This document shows positions 34,742 through 42,801 of a DNA stretch of 64,000 nucleotides, one piece after another. The notes below the pieces were generated by a model. The model had not been told where the DNA came from, did not search any database, and worked only from the letters and a program-made list of their open reading frames with translations. Position numbers and translations under genes: made by a program. Numbering within the stretch: the stretch's first letter is position 1; every line of letters begins with the position of its first letter. This DNA is from Plantibacter flavus (GTDB lineage Bacteria > Actinomycetota > Actinomycetes > Actinomycetales > Microbacteriaceae): assembly GCF_002024505.1 (NCBI RefSeq), contig NZ_CP019402.1:2666001-2730000 (forward strand), read 5' to 3'.

Positions 34742-34763
34742 GGTCCCTGAGCCTGTCGAAGGG
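34742..34763 (-). repeat. GGTCCCTGAGCCTGTCGAAGGG intergenic repeat, fourth copy
   Basis: A perfect copy lying directly against the TAA stop of the minus-strand SDR gene (34766-34764), in the 32-base gap between convergent genes. Confidence 0.85.
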
Positions 34764-35540
34764 TTACTCCGCGACGCGCAACGGCCCCTTCGCCAGGCGG
34801 TACGGGGCGGCCTGGGCGACCGGCTTGATCGTGATGAGGTCGAGGTTGACGTGCGGCGGCAGCGAGGTCGCGTGGACGATGGCCTCGGCGACGTCGTCGG
34901 CCGAGAGCGGATCCGGCACGTCCTCGTAGACGGCGTCGGCGCGGTCCTGGTCGCCACCGAAGCGCACGAGCGAGAACTCCTCCGTGTGCACCATGCCCGG
35001 CGCCACCTCGATCACCCGGATCGGTTCGCCGTTGAGCTCGAGCCGCAGCACCTCGAAGAGCGCGCGCTCCGCGAACTTCGCCGCGTTGTACCCGCCGCCA
35101 CCCACGTAGGCGACGTGGCCCGCGATCGAGGTGACACCGACGATGGTGGCGGCACCACCCTCCGGGATGCTCCGACGGAGGATCGGCAGGAGCGCCTGGA
35201 CCACGCGCTTCGTGCCGAGGACGTTGATGTCGAACATGCGCCGCCAGTCCTCCGCGTCGCCGTCCTCGACGGATGCGAGGCCGAAGGCACCGCCCGCGTT
35301 GTTGACGAGCGCCTGGGCGCCGCCGAGCTCCTCCACCCGGGCGGCGAGCGCGTCGACGTCCGCCTGCACGGTCAGGTCGGCGACGACCGCGGTGCCGCCG
35401 ATGTCCGCGACGAGCGCCTCCAGCCGCTCCGCACGGCGGGCCACCGCCACGACCTCCCAACCGTCGGCCGCGAAACGCCTCGCCGTCGCCTCCCCGATCC
35501 CTGAACTCGCACCGGTCACCACCACACGTCTCGTCGTCAT
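34764..35540 (-). CDS. SDR family NAD(P)-dependent oxidoreductase
   Basis: A 258-residue classical short-chain dehydrogenase. The cofactor motif is VVVTGASSGIGEATA, NNAGG follows, and the catalytic Ser and YNAAKFAE (Tyr-Lys) are in place. It is close to the YdfG / serine 3-dehydrogenase group. ATG 35540 follows TACCCT by six bases, so it is probably leaderless. Confidence 0.92.
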   Translation of the reverse strand: MTTRRVVVTGASSGIGEATARRFAADGWEVVAVARRAERLEALVADIGGTAVVADLTVQADVDALAARVEELGGAQALVNNAGGAFGLASVEDGDAEDWRRMFDINVLGTKRVVQALLPILRRSIPEGGAATIVGVTSIAGHVAYVGGGGYNAAKFAERALFEVLRLELNGEPIRVIEVAPGMVHTEEFSLVRFGGDQDRADAVYEDVPDPLSADDVAEAIVHATSLPPHVNLDLITIKPVAQAAPYRLAKGPLRVAE

Positions 35541-35546
35541 GCCTCC

Positions 35547-35552
35547 AGGGTA
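35547..35552 (-). promoter_or_regulatory. Leaderless -10 (TACCCT) of the SDR gene
   Basis: TACCCT, six bases (GGAGGC), then ATG 35540. Confidence 0.6.
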
Positions 35553-35590
35553 GCCACCGGGCCGAGCCGTTACGCCGTGTGTCCGCGCGG

Positions 35591-35744
35591 TTGGCGCGTG
35601 CAGGCGGGGCCGGTAGCCTCGGGGTCACGACGGAGCACCACCCGGAGCCACGCCCGGCGACATCGCTGTCGGACCGAGCGGCCTCACCGGCGGCACCCAT
35701 CACCCGAGCAGCACCGACCACCCGAGCAGAGGGGACCATCCACC
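35591..35744 (+). promoter_or_regulatory. metY promoter and 120-base leader
   Basis: TTGGCG (35591-35596), a 17-base spacer and TAGCCT (35614-35619) form the clearest two-part promoter in the window. Transcription would begin near 35626 with GGTCACGA and leave about 120 bases before the metY ATG, which has AGAGGGGACC as ribosome site. The leader is GC-rich and can form several stems. It does not show the conserved core of the SAM-I or SAM-IV riboswitches. Confidence 0.55.
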
Positions 35745-37070
35745 ATGAGCGATGCCACGAACGACTGGAAGTTCGAGACGAAGCAGATCCACTCCGGAGC
35801 AGCGCCCGACCCGGTCACGAAGGCTCGGGCCACGCCGATCTACCAGACCACGAGCTACGTGTTCGACAACGCCGACCACGCCAAGAACCTCTTCGCCCTC
35901 GCGGAGTTCGGCAACATCTACACGCGCATCCAGAACCCGACGCAGGCTGTCGTCGAGGAGCGCCTCAGCGCGCTCGAGGGCGGCAGCGGCGCCCTCCTCC
36001 TCGCCTCCGGGCAGGCGGCGGAGGCCTCGGCGGTCCTCAACATCGCGCAGGCGGGCGACCACATCGTGTCGTCGTCGTCGATCTACGGCGGCACGTACAA
36101 CCTCTTCAAGTACACGCTCGCGAAGCTCGGCATCGAGACCACCTTCGTGGAGAACCAGGACGACGCCGAGGAGTGGCGGCGTGCGGTGCGCCCGAACACG
36201 AAGCTGTTCTTCGCGGAGACCATCGGCAACCCCAAGATCAACATCCTCGACATCCGCCTCGTCGCCGACGTCGCGCACGAGGCCGGCGTCCCGCTGATCG
36301 TCGACAACACGATCGCCACGCCGTACCTCATCCGACCCTTCGAGCACGGAGCGGACATCATCGTCCACTCGGCGACGAAGTTCCTCGGCGGTCACGGCAC
36401 GGTCATCGGCGGGGTCATCGTCGACGGCGGAACCTTCTCCTGGACCGGGCACGCGGACAAGTTCCCGGGCCTCACCACGCCGGACCCCTCGTACCACGGG
36501 GCGGTCTACACCGACGCCGTGGGCGATTCGCTCGCCTACATCATCAAGGCGCGCGTGCAGCTCCTGCGCGACCTGGGTGCGGCCATCGCCCCGGCGAGCG
36601 CCTGGCAGCTCATCCAGGGCATCGAGACGCTCAGCCTCCGCATCGAGCGCCACGTGCAGAACGCCCAGCAGGTCGCCGAGTGGCTCGACGCCCACCCCGA
36701 CATCGCCAGCGTCAACTACTCGGGGCTGCCGTCCAGCCCCTGGTACGCGGCTGCCAACCAGTACGCGCCGAAGGGCGTCGGAGCGGTCCTGTCGTTCGAG
36801 CTCAAGGGCGGGGTCGACGCCGGCCGCGCCTTCGTGAACTCCCTGCAGTTGTTCTCACACCTCGCGAACATCGGCGACGTCCGTTCGCTCGTCATCCACC
36901 CGGCGTCGACGACGCACTCGCAGCTCACTCCGGAGCAGCAGCTCACGGCCGGCGTCACGCCCGGGCTCGTGCGGCTCTCGGTGGGACTCGAGAACATCGA
37001 CGACATCACGGCCGACCTCCAGGCCGGTCTGACCGCCGCGAAGCAGGTCGTCGAGGCCGCCCGGGTCTGA
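35745..37070 (+). CDS. metY: O-acetylhomoserine aminocarboxypropyltransferase (sulfhydrylase)
   Basis: A 441-residue PLP enzyme of the Cys/Met metabolism family. It joins O-acetylhomoserine with sulfide to give homocysteine. IYQTTSYVFDNADHAKNLF and ALEGGSGALLLASGQAAEA are typical of MetY. The Schiff-base lysine is K212 in VHSATKFLGGHGT. DPSYHGAVY and the C-terminal RLSVGLENIDDI also fit. It precedes metX, which makes its substrate; a repeat element separates them. Confidence 0.94.
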   Translation: MSDATNDWKFETKQIHSGAAPDPVTKARATPIYQTTSYVFDNADHAKNLFALAEFGNIYTRIQNPTQAVVEERLSALEGGSGALLLASGQAAEASAVLNIAQAGDHIVSSSSIYGGTYNLFKYTLAKLGIETTFVENQDDAEEWRRAVRPNTKLFFAETIGNPKINILDIRLVADVAHEAGVPLIVDNTIATPYLIRPFEHGADIIVHSATKFLGGHGTVIGGVIVDGGTFSWTGHADKFPGLTTPDPSYHGAVYTDAVGDSLAYIIKARVQLLRDLGAAIAPASAWQLIQGIETLSLRIERHVQNAQQVAEWLDAHPDIASVNYSGLPSSPWYAAANQYAPKGVGAVLSFELKGGVDAGRAFVNSLQLFSHLANIGDVRSLVIHPASTTHSQLTPEQQLTAGVTPGLVRLSVGLENIDDITADLQAGLTAAKQVVEAARV

Positions 37071-37099
37071 GCCCGTCCCGAGGCGTTTCCCTCCCGGGT

Positions 37100-37290
37100 T
37101 GCGCCAGCGCGGTGCACTGACGCGAGCGCACCCCACAGCCGCGAGCGCGGGTCTCCAGAGACCCGCGCTCGCGTCGTTCGTTGCGCAGTCGGGCCGGTTC
37201 CCCGCCACCCGAGCCCGTTCCCCGTCACTCGAGCCCGTTCCGGCGCGCTGAGGCCGACGGGAGCACACTCGCGTCAGCGCACCGCGCCGA
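37100..37290. repeat. Inverted-repeat intergenic element, copy B
   Basis: The outer arms GCGCGGTGCACTGACGCGAG (37107-37126) and, inverted, 37268-37287 match with one mismatch; the right arm is identical in reverse to 6274-6293 of copy A. The core is a perfect 15-bp hairpin at 37141-37172. GAGCCCGTTCC is repeated near 37210 and 37230. It fills most of the metY-metX gap. Confidence 0.75.
37141..37172 (+). terminator. Perfect 15-bp hairpin downstream of metY
   Basis: GCGAGCGCGGGTCTC, two bases, then its exact complement. It could end or attenuate metY transcription before metX. Copy A has a degraded version. Confidence 0.55.
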
Positions 37291-37355
37291 CCTCGGCGGA
37301 TCGGGTGACGTAACACGGCCGGTCGACGCCCGCGGGCACGCCACAATGGAGACCT

Positions 37356-38561
37356 ATGGACTGGCAGACCCCGGAAGACAGCGTGCCCTCCCGCTTCGTG
37401 ACCGAAGCCGAGGTCGGCGCCCTGCTCGCGAACCCGCCCTCGAGCGGCGCCTGGCGCGACGGCGATCGGCCGGGCGACCGACTCTTCGCCCCGCTCGGCC
37501 GCCTCGACTTCGAGCACGGCGGGAGCATCCCGCACGCCAGACTCGCCTACGAGACCTGGGGCACCCTCGACGACGACGGCGGCAACGCGGTCCTCGTCCT
37601 CCACGCGCTCACGGGAGACAGCCACGTCCTCGGCGGCGCCGGCAACGGACATGCGACCGCCGGGTGGTGGGCCGGCATCGTCGGTCCGGGACTCGCCGTC
37701 GACACGGACCGCTGGTTCGTCGTCGCGCCGAACATGATCGGCGGCTGCCAGGGCAGCACCGGCCCCTCCTCCTTCGCGCCCGACGGCGTCGAGTGGGGTT
37801 CACGGTTCCCGTACACCTCGATCCGCGACCAGGTCGAGGCCCAGCACCGGCTGCTCGGACACCTCGGACTCGACCGCTGGGCCGCGGTGATCGGCGGATC
37901 GATGGGCGGCATGCACGCACTCGAATGGGCCGCCACCCACCCCGAGCTCGTCGACCGACTGGCCGTGATCGCCGCGCCCCCGGTCACGACGGCGGACCAG
38001 ATCTCCCTGAACTTCGTGCAGCTCGAAGCGGTCCGCACGGACCCGCACTTCCAGGGAGGCGACTACTACGACGCCCCGGACGGTGAGGGCCCCCACCGCG
38101 GCCTCGCCCTCGCCCGACGGATGGCCCTGCTCAACTACCGCAGCCCGGGTGAGTTGAACGCCCGCTTCGAACGCAGCTGGCAGTCGAGCGTGAGCCCGCT
38201 CGGGCATGGTGGACGCTTCGCCGTCGAGTCGTACCTCGACTTCCACGGCAACAAGTTCACCCGACGCTTCGACGCCGGGAGCTATGTGACCCTCGTCGAG
38301 GCGATGAACTCCCACGACGTCGGACGCGATCGCGGCGGCGTCGGCGCGGCGCTGCGGGCCTACGCCGGTCCGTCGCTCGTGCTCGGGATCGACAGCGACC
38401 GGCTCTTCCCGGTCAGTGGGCAGGAGGAGATCGCCCTCCACCTCGCCGGCAACCTCGACGGCACCCGACCGTCGGTCCTCCGGTCCGATTTCGGACACGA
38501 CGGCTTCCTCATCGAGACCGCGCTGGTCGCACCGCATCTCAGCCGGCTCCTCGCCGTCTGA
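37356..38561 (+). CDS. metX: Homoserine O-acetyltransferase
   Basis: A 401-residue alpha/beta-hydrolase-fold enzyme that acetylates homoserine with acetyl-CoA. The nucleophile is S182 in IGGSMGGMHALEWA. LHALTGDSHV and NMIGGCQGSTGPSS are family motifs, and GHDGFLIE near the end holds the catalytic His. ATG 37356 has GGAGA upstream. It works with metY in direct sulfhydrylation to homocysteine. Confidence 0.94.
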   Translation: MDWQTPEDSVPSRFVTEAEVGALLANPPSSGAWRDGDRPGDRLFAPLGRLDFEHGGSIPHARLAYETWGTLDDDGGNAVLVLHALTGDSHVLGGAGNGHATAGWWAGIVGPGLAVDTDRWFVVAPNMIGGCQGSTGPSSFAPDGVEWGSRFPYTSIRDQVEAQHRLLGHLGLDRWAAVIGGSMGGMHALEWAATHPELVDRLAVIAAPPVTTADQISLNFVQLEAVRTDPHFQGGDYYDAPDGEGPHRGLALARRMALLNYRSPGELNARFERSWQSSVSPLGHGGRFAVESYLDFHGNKFTRRFDAGSYVTLVEAMNSHDVGRDRGGVGAALRAYAGPSLVLGIDSDRLFPVSGQEEIALHLAGNLDGTRPSVLRSDFGHDGFLIETALVAPHLSRLLAV

Positions 38562-38604
38562 CAGCCGCGCTCCGTCTGACCGACAACCGTTCCGTCGCGC
38601 CCGT

Positions 38605-38622
38605 GTCACCCGATAAGGTGAC
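38605..38622 (+). promoter_or_regulatory. Small inverted repeat upstream of the kinase gene
   Basis: GTCACC, six bases, GGTGAC, about 20 bases before the kinase ATG and just before its ribosome site. It is a possible operator or leader hairpin. Confidence 0.3.
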
Positions 38623-38641
38623 TCCTCAGAGGAGCGTGAGC

Positions 38642-39808
38642 ATGGATCGGGTGGCGAGGACCCAGCGACGGCTGCTGCTGCGTACGACGCGCCTCTTCGG
38701 GCTCGCGGGCTGCGTCACGGCCGCGATGATCCTCAGCGTCCCGGGCGTCGTCTCGGGCGGCCGGTACGCCGTCCTCCTCGTCCTCGTCGCCGTCCTCGCC
38801 CTCACCCACGTGGCCGCCGAGCAGTACGACGGTCAGCGGTGGGTCCTGCTGGTGTTCCTCGTCGGTGTCGGCGTCGTCGTCGTCATCGGTCTGTCCGACG
38901 GGAACACCGGCCAGGTCGGCTCCGCGAGCGCGATCGCCGCGATCACCTCCCTCGGGATGGGTGCTGTCGCGGCCCGACTGGTGCCGATCCGTCGCACCTG
39001 GCCGCTGCTCCTGACCGCGTTCGTCGTGACGGCGGCCACCATCGTCGTCGTCACCGGGCCCACCGCGCTCACGATCCCGACCATCGGCCTGACCGCGGTC
39101 GTGTGGATCGCGATCGGCGCCTTCGGCGGGTGGCTCGACACGAGCATCCCCCGACTCATCCGTCGGGTCGACACTATCGGCAACGCCTACAACGCTGAGC
39201 GGCTCGCGAGTCAGGCCGAGTCGCAACGGCGACAGGACGCACGCCTCCTGCACGACACCGCACTCGCGACCCTCACCATGCTCGCCCACTCCGGACGGGG
39301 CGTCGATGGCGCCGCCCTCCGCTCGCAGGCCGGGAACGATGCGCATCTGCTCCGCAGCCTCCGCCTCGGCGAGGAGCTGACCCCCGTCTCCTCCGGCTCG
39401 TACATCCTGCAGCGCGGTGTCGACTTCACCCTCGACGAAGGGATCGAGGCCGTGACGGACCGGTTCGCCGGGCTCGGCCTCACGGTCAACGTCTACGGCG
39501 GTGGACAGGCGAACCTCGACCCACGCGTGCGCGAGGCGTTCCTCCTCGCTCTCGGGGAGTGCCTGGAGAACGTCCGGCGTCACTCCGGCGTGGATTCGGC
39601 CGACGTCACGGTCTCGATCGACGAGCTGACGGCCCGACTCCTCATCACCGACACCGGCACCGGGTTCGACCCGTCGGCAGTGCCGGACGGCCATCTCGGC
39701 GTCGCGGAATCGGTCGTCGCGCGCATCCAGGAGGTCGGCGGACAGGCGCGCGTCTTCTCCGCCCCCGGGGCCGGGACGACGGTCATCCTGGAGGTCCCGC
39801 AAGCATGA
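38642..39808 (+). CDS. Sensor histidine kinase (NarL/DesK-like type)
   Basis: A 388-residue membrane kinase. Four to five helices fill about residues 10-165 with almost no extracellular loop, so it probably senses something in or near the membrane. The H-box is ARLLHDTALATL with H204 as likely phosphorylation site. The ATPase part has the N-box GECLENVRRHS and the D-box DTGTGFDP. ATG 38642 has AGAGGAG upstream; GTG 38603 would start inside an inverted repeat. It overlaps the next gene by four bases. Confidence 0.85.
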   Translation: MDRVARTQRRLLLRTTRLFGLAGCVTAAMILSVPGVVSGGRYAVLLVLVAVLALTHVAAEQYDGQRWVLLVFLVGVGVVVVIGLSDGNTGQVGSASAIAAITSLGMGAVAARLVPIRRTWPLLLTAFVVTAATIVVVTGPTALTIPTIGLTAVVWIAIGAFGGWLDTSIPRLIRRVDTIGNAYNAERLASQAESQRRQDARLLHDTALATLTMLAHSGRGVDGAALRSQAGNDAHLLRSLRLGEELTPVSSGSYILQRGVDFTLDEGIEAVTDRFAGLGLTVNVYGGGQANLDPRVREAFLLALGECLENVRRHSGVDSADVTVSIDELTARLLITDTGTGFDPSAVPDGHLGVAESVVARIQEVGGQARVFSAPGAGTTVILEVPQA

Positions 39809-41037
39809 GTGTCGACGCCCTCGAGCAGGCCACCGGACCGACCCGGCGCTACCGTCATCGTCGCGCCATCGACCGGCAGCGTTCGTCACTCGGAACGACA
39901 CAGCTGGGCATCGGTCTCTCAGTGTCCGGCGTCATCCTCGTCGTCTACGCCGCGATCCGCTTCGTCAGCTCGGTCCACCACTACCCGCGACCACTGCTCA
40001 GCGTCGTCGCCTGGCTGCTGCTCACCGCGGCGATCGTGTCGACCTTCCTCCTCCTCCGCCGCTCCGCGTTCCACCTCTCGGATCGGCTGTTCGTCGCGCT
40101 GCTGATCCAGCTGGTGGTGGTCGCCGCGCTCGACCTGGCGAGCGTCTGGAGTCGCGACGCCGTGGGCGTCTATCCGACGGCGGCCGCGGCGGTCGGCGGC
40201 GTCCTGCTCGCGGTCGTCACCCTCCGCCCGGTGCGCGACGTCGCCGCCGCGACCGTGGTGCTCGGGCTGATGCTCGTGGGCTCGATCCTCACCGTCACGC
40301 GGACCCAGACCGCGACCCTCGGTGCGGAGCTGCTCTTCGCCGCGGTCGCCGTCGTCCCACCGCTCATCGCCTGCGCGATCGTCTCCCAGTACCGCCGGAT
40401 CGTCCGCCTCGAACTCGACCGGGTCATGGTCGCCTCCACCGTCGCGAGCGTCCGGGACGCACTCGGGTTCTTCGACTCGGAGGAACTCGTGACCCTCGAC
40501 CTCGAAGCGGAGGAGCTGTTCGTCGGCGTCGCCGACGGCTCGGTCGACCTCCCGCTCAGCCCCGAGCTCGCGGCGCGCGCCTCCCGCCTTGCGACCGAGC
40601 TCCGGCGTCACCTCATGTCCGAGGGCAAGGAGTCCTGGCTCGAGCATGCGTTCCAGGAGTCGTCCGTGTTGTCGGACAGCGCGACCCTCCGCGACCCCGA
40701 GCGACTCGCGACGTATCTCGCAACGGATCAGCGGGATGGACTGCTCTCTGCAGTATGGTTGCTCCTCGGGGAAGCAGATGCGCAGAGTGCCAGAGCTGTG
40801 CTGACGCTCGGACCGGTCGACCGCTCCGAACGACCGGGCCGATCAGGTGCGCTCGTCATCCCGATCGTCCTCGAAGCGGTCGGAGTGCAACGCGCCAAGG
40901 TGGATCCCGCGGTGTGGGAAGCGCTCGGACGAGTGGGCAGCTCTACGGACACGTACCAGAAATCCCGGATCAGGATCGAGATCGACAGCACCGTCGACAA
41001 TCCTGCTGCGGGCCAGCGGAAAGGGGAACGTCAATGA
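39805..41037 (+). CDS. Multi-spanning membrane protein of a two-component operon
   Basis: A 410-residue protein between a kinase gene and a response-regulator gene, overlapping both by four bases. Roughly six to eight helices fill residues 30-215; about 195 cytoplasmic residues follow. The layout copies that of a histidine kinase, but I see no H-box and no ATP-binding N- or G-box. It may be an inactive kinase partner or a signal receptor for the true kinase. GGAGGT supports its ATG. The function is unknown. Confidence 0.75.
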   Translation: MSVDALEQATGPTRRYRHRRAIDRQRSSLGTTQLGIGLSVSGVILVVYAAIRFVSSVHHYPRPLLSVVAWLLLTAAIVSTFLLLRRSAFHLSDRLFVALLIQLVVVAALDLASVWSRDAVGVYPTAAAAVGGVLLAVVTLRPVRDVAAATVVLGLMLVGSILTVTRTQTATLGAELLFAAVAVVPPLIACAIVSQYRRIVRLELDRVMVASTVASVRDALGFFDSEELVTLDLEAEELFVGVADGSVDLPLSPELAARASRLATELRRHLMSEGKESWLEHAFQESSVLSDSATLRDPERLATYLATDQRDGLLSAVWLLLGEADAQSARAVLTLGPVDRSERPGRSGALVIPIVLEAVGVQRAKVDPAVWEALGRVGSSTDTYQKSRIRIEIDSTVDNPAAGQRKGERQ

Positions 41038-41684
41038 CGTCACAGGAGTCTCGCATCAGGGTCGGCATCGTCGATGACCACCGGATGCTGCTCGGCGCGC
41101 TCACCGAATGGATCAGGAGCGTCGCCGACGACATCGAACTCGTCGTCGTGACCCCGTCCTGGCCGGAGCTGCTGACGCACCCCGCCTTCCCCGTCGACGT
41201 CCTGCTCCTCGACGTCGACCTCAAGGACAACGTCCCGGTCGCCGTGAAGCTCGCGACGCTGAAGACCACGGGCGTCACGACCGTCCTCATGAGCACCTAC
41301 AGCGACCCGGCAGTGGTCCGTGAAGCCCTGGCCGCGGGCGCCCTGGGCTACCTCGCGAAGAGCGAAGACGCCGAGACCATCGTGCACGCCCTGCGTGCGG
41401 CGTCACGCGGCGAGTCCTACATCTCCCCCGAGCTCGACCTCGCCCTCGCGAGCGGAGCCTCCGGGACCGGCCCCCGCCTCAGCGCGCAGGAGCGTCGTGT
41501 CATGGCGCTGTACGCCGCCGGTGAGCCCGTGAAGATGGTCGCCGAGAGCCTCGGCATCTCCGACGAGACCGCGAAGAGCTACCTCAAGCGCATCCGCGAG
41601 AAGTACCGCAACGCCGGTATCGACGTCGGTACCAAGGTCGCCCTGCGCAAGCGGGCGATCCTCGACGGCATCATCGTCGACTGA
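41034..41684 (+). CDS. LuxR/NarL-type response regulator
   Basis: A 216-residue response regulator. Its receiver domain has VGIVDDHRMLLGAL, phospho-acceptor D60 in VLLLDVDLKD, and a Ser-Thr/Lys switch region ending LGYLAKSEDAE. The C-terminal helix-turn-helix begins LSAQERRVMALYAAGEP and has the recognition region GISDETAKSYLKRIREKY. ATG 41034 overlaps the upstream stop and has AAAGGGGAA before it. The last 282 bases overlap an opposing open frame that lacks its own stop. Confidence 0.92.
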   Translation: MTSQESRIRVGIVDDHRMLLGALTEWIRSVADDIELVVVTPSWPELLTHPAFPVDVLLLDVDLKDNVPVAVKLATLKTTGVTTVLMSTYSDPAVVREALAAGALGYLAKSEDAETIVHALRAASRGESYISPELDLALASGASGTGPRLSAQERRVMALYAAGEPVKMVAESLGISDETAKSYLKRIREKYRNAGIDVGTKVALRKRAILDGIIVD

Positions 41685-42488
41685 CGCGAACCGCTCGGTA
41701 TGGCCGCTCACAACGTGAGCGGCCATACCTGTGTCAGCGCCAGAGGATTGCGAATGCTGTTTCCACTGGGTCTCAGCGTGCGCGTTCGCGTACGCAATGC
41801 AGGAGATGATCACCCCTTCGGAAATGCCGATCGCTGCAGCGATACACGCGGCGCACGCGATCCCGAACGTGACAATGCACGCAGCCGCGCAGAGGGTCGA
41901 CAACAAGGCGAGCGCCCAAGCAGCCACTCCCTGCTGGCCGAGGCACCAATTCAATTCGCCCCACCAATCGCCGCTGCCCGCAACATCCCCGCTTCCCCCG
42001 ACGAGTTGCGCCGCCTCCCTGGCAGTAATCGAGTCAGTGAACGTCAGTTCTCCGTCCTGCCAGGCTGTCAGCGACCCTCCGCCCGCCAGGTCGTCGACGA
42101 ACTCGAGCTCAACCGTGTGCACAAACGCGCCTTCGGAGTCGAACAACACGGTGAAACTCGACAAGGGAGCGATTCCCTGCCCCTCCATCGGGAACCTCAC
42201 CGCCGAGTTTCCATCGACAAGATCCAGAACACTCTCCTCGCCGAGCGCAGGTGCCCCGTGGCCCCGAATGTCCATGTGCTCTCGCGCCGTCGAGGTCAGA
42301 GAAACGCGCTCGACCTCGTCAGTGACCACGGTCGGCGTCTGCGCCGCTGCGCTGTGGAGAAAAGCTGAAACGTCCGCCACCGGGATCGTTTCCGCTGCCG
42401 CGGGTGCGGCATTGAGGCCGAGAGAAGAAAGAGCAATCACGACCAGCGTAGCCAACATTGCTGCTCGGTTTGATCGTTGCCCCTTCAT
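41403..42488 (-). CDS. Halocin C8-like secreted precursor, frame without a stop before its terminator hairpin
   Basis: A secreted protein starting at ATG 42488 (AGGAG upstream). The signal peptide of about 32 residues ends APAAA|ET. A soluble N-terminal part (about 33-175) is followed by a hydrophobic Cys-rich region with cysteines at 182, 200, 204, 212, 215 and 230. This region (WCLGQQGVAAWALALLSTLC, then CIVTFGIACAACIAAAIGIS) resembles the bacteriocin part of halocin C8 precursors, where the N-terminal half acts as immunity protein. No stop follows: the frame passes through the 41697-41729 hairpin and ends at 41403, antisense to the response regulator. Codons after about 253 are probably not natural protein. 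Base composition is visibly lower in GC than the neighbours, suggesting transfer. The function is inferred. Confidence 0.6.
   Translation of the reverse strand: MKGQRSNRAAMLATLVVIALSSLGLNAAPAAAETIPVADVSAFLHSAAAQTPTVVTDEVERVSLTSTAREHMDIRGHGAPALGEESVLDLVDGNSAVRFPMEGQGIAPLSSFTVLFDSEGAFVHTVELEFVDDLAGGGSLTAWQDGELTFTDSITAREAAQLVGGSGDVAGSGDWWGELNWCLGQQGVAAWALALLSTLCAAACIVTFGIACAACIAAAIGISEGVIISCIAYANAHAETQWKQHSQSSGADTGMAAHVVSGHTERFASVDDDAVEDRPLAQGDLGTDVDTGVAVLLADALEVALRGLVGDAEALGDHLHGLTGGVQRHDTTLLRAEAGAGPGGSAREGEVELGGDVGLAA
41697..41729. terminator. Perfect hairpin between response regulator and opposing gene
   Basis: A 15-bp perfect stem GGTATGGCCGCTCAC/GTGAGCGGCCATACC with a 3-base loop. It starts 12 bases after the regulator stop. 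On the minus strand it lies inside the halocin C8-like reading frame (codons 254-264). Confidence 0.7.
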
Positions 42489-42691
42489 CCTCGTGCTCCT
42501 CGAACGCGTCCAACACACGCCGCCGCCGCGACGAAACACCCGAGGGACATTGTCCACAGCACGCTCGCAACCTGCGGAGCGGTCGTCGCTGCGACGAGCG
42601 GTAGTCCTCCTCCAATGCACAGCAGCGCGACGACGACGCCGCGACCCATCCGGCCGTTCCCGGCTGCCGCGCGAGTGCTTCTCTCCACCAT
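42485..42691 (-). CDS. Small two-helix membrane protein coupled to the halocin C8-like gene
   Basis: A 68-residue protein (ATG 42691) with two predicted helices, GRGVVVALLCIGGGLPLVA and TAPQVASVLWTMSLGCFVAA. Its stop overlaps the start of the halocin C8-like gene by four bases, so the two are translated together. The frame opens earlier at GTG 42763, which is eight bases after a -10 hexamer, so a 92-residue form is possible. A role in immunity, export or maturation of the neighbouring product is a guess from position. I do not recognise a family. Confidence 0.55.
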   Translation of the reverse strand: MVERSTRAAAGNGRMGRGVVVALLCIGGGLPLVAATTAPQVASVLWTMSLGCFVAAAACVGRVRGARG

Positions 42692-42771
42692 GAGCTCAAT
42701 CCATCCTGTCGATGAGAGGATCTCGCGATGCCCGCACCGTTGCGGACATCGGTTCGACTCCACCAGCGTAG

Positions 42772-42801
42772 AATTTATGAACTTGAAATTCTAGATGTAA
42801 A
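42772..42801 (-). promoter_or_regulatory. Promoter of the halocin C8-like operon
   Basis: TTTACA (42801-42796), 18 bases, TAAATT (42777-42772). It is unusually AT-rich for this window and close to the standard housekeeping consensus. Confidence 0.65.

Noticed and set aside
35620..35744. SAM riboswitch upstream of metY
   Set aside because: The conserved GGCAACC-type core of SAM-I and SAM-IV is missing; only the opening GGTCA resembles SAM-IV. Left as a structured leader.
41731..42693. Plus-strand open frame of 320 codons opposite the halocin C8-like gene
   Set aside because: It mirrors the minus-strand gene, which has the signal peptide, cysteine pattern, ribosome site and promoter; the plus frame has none of these.
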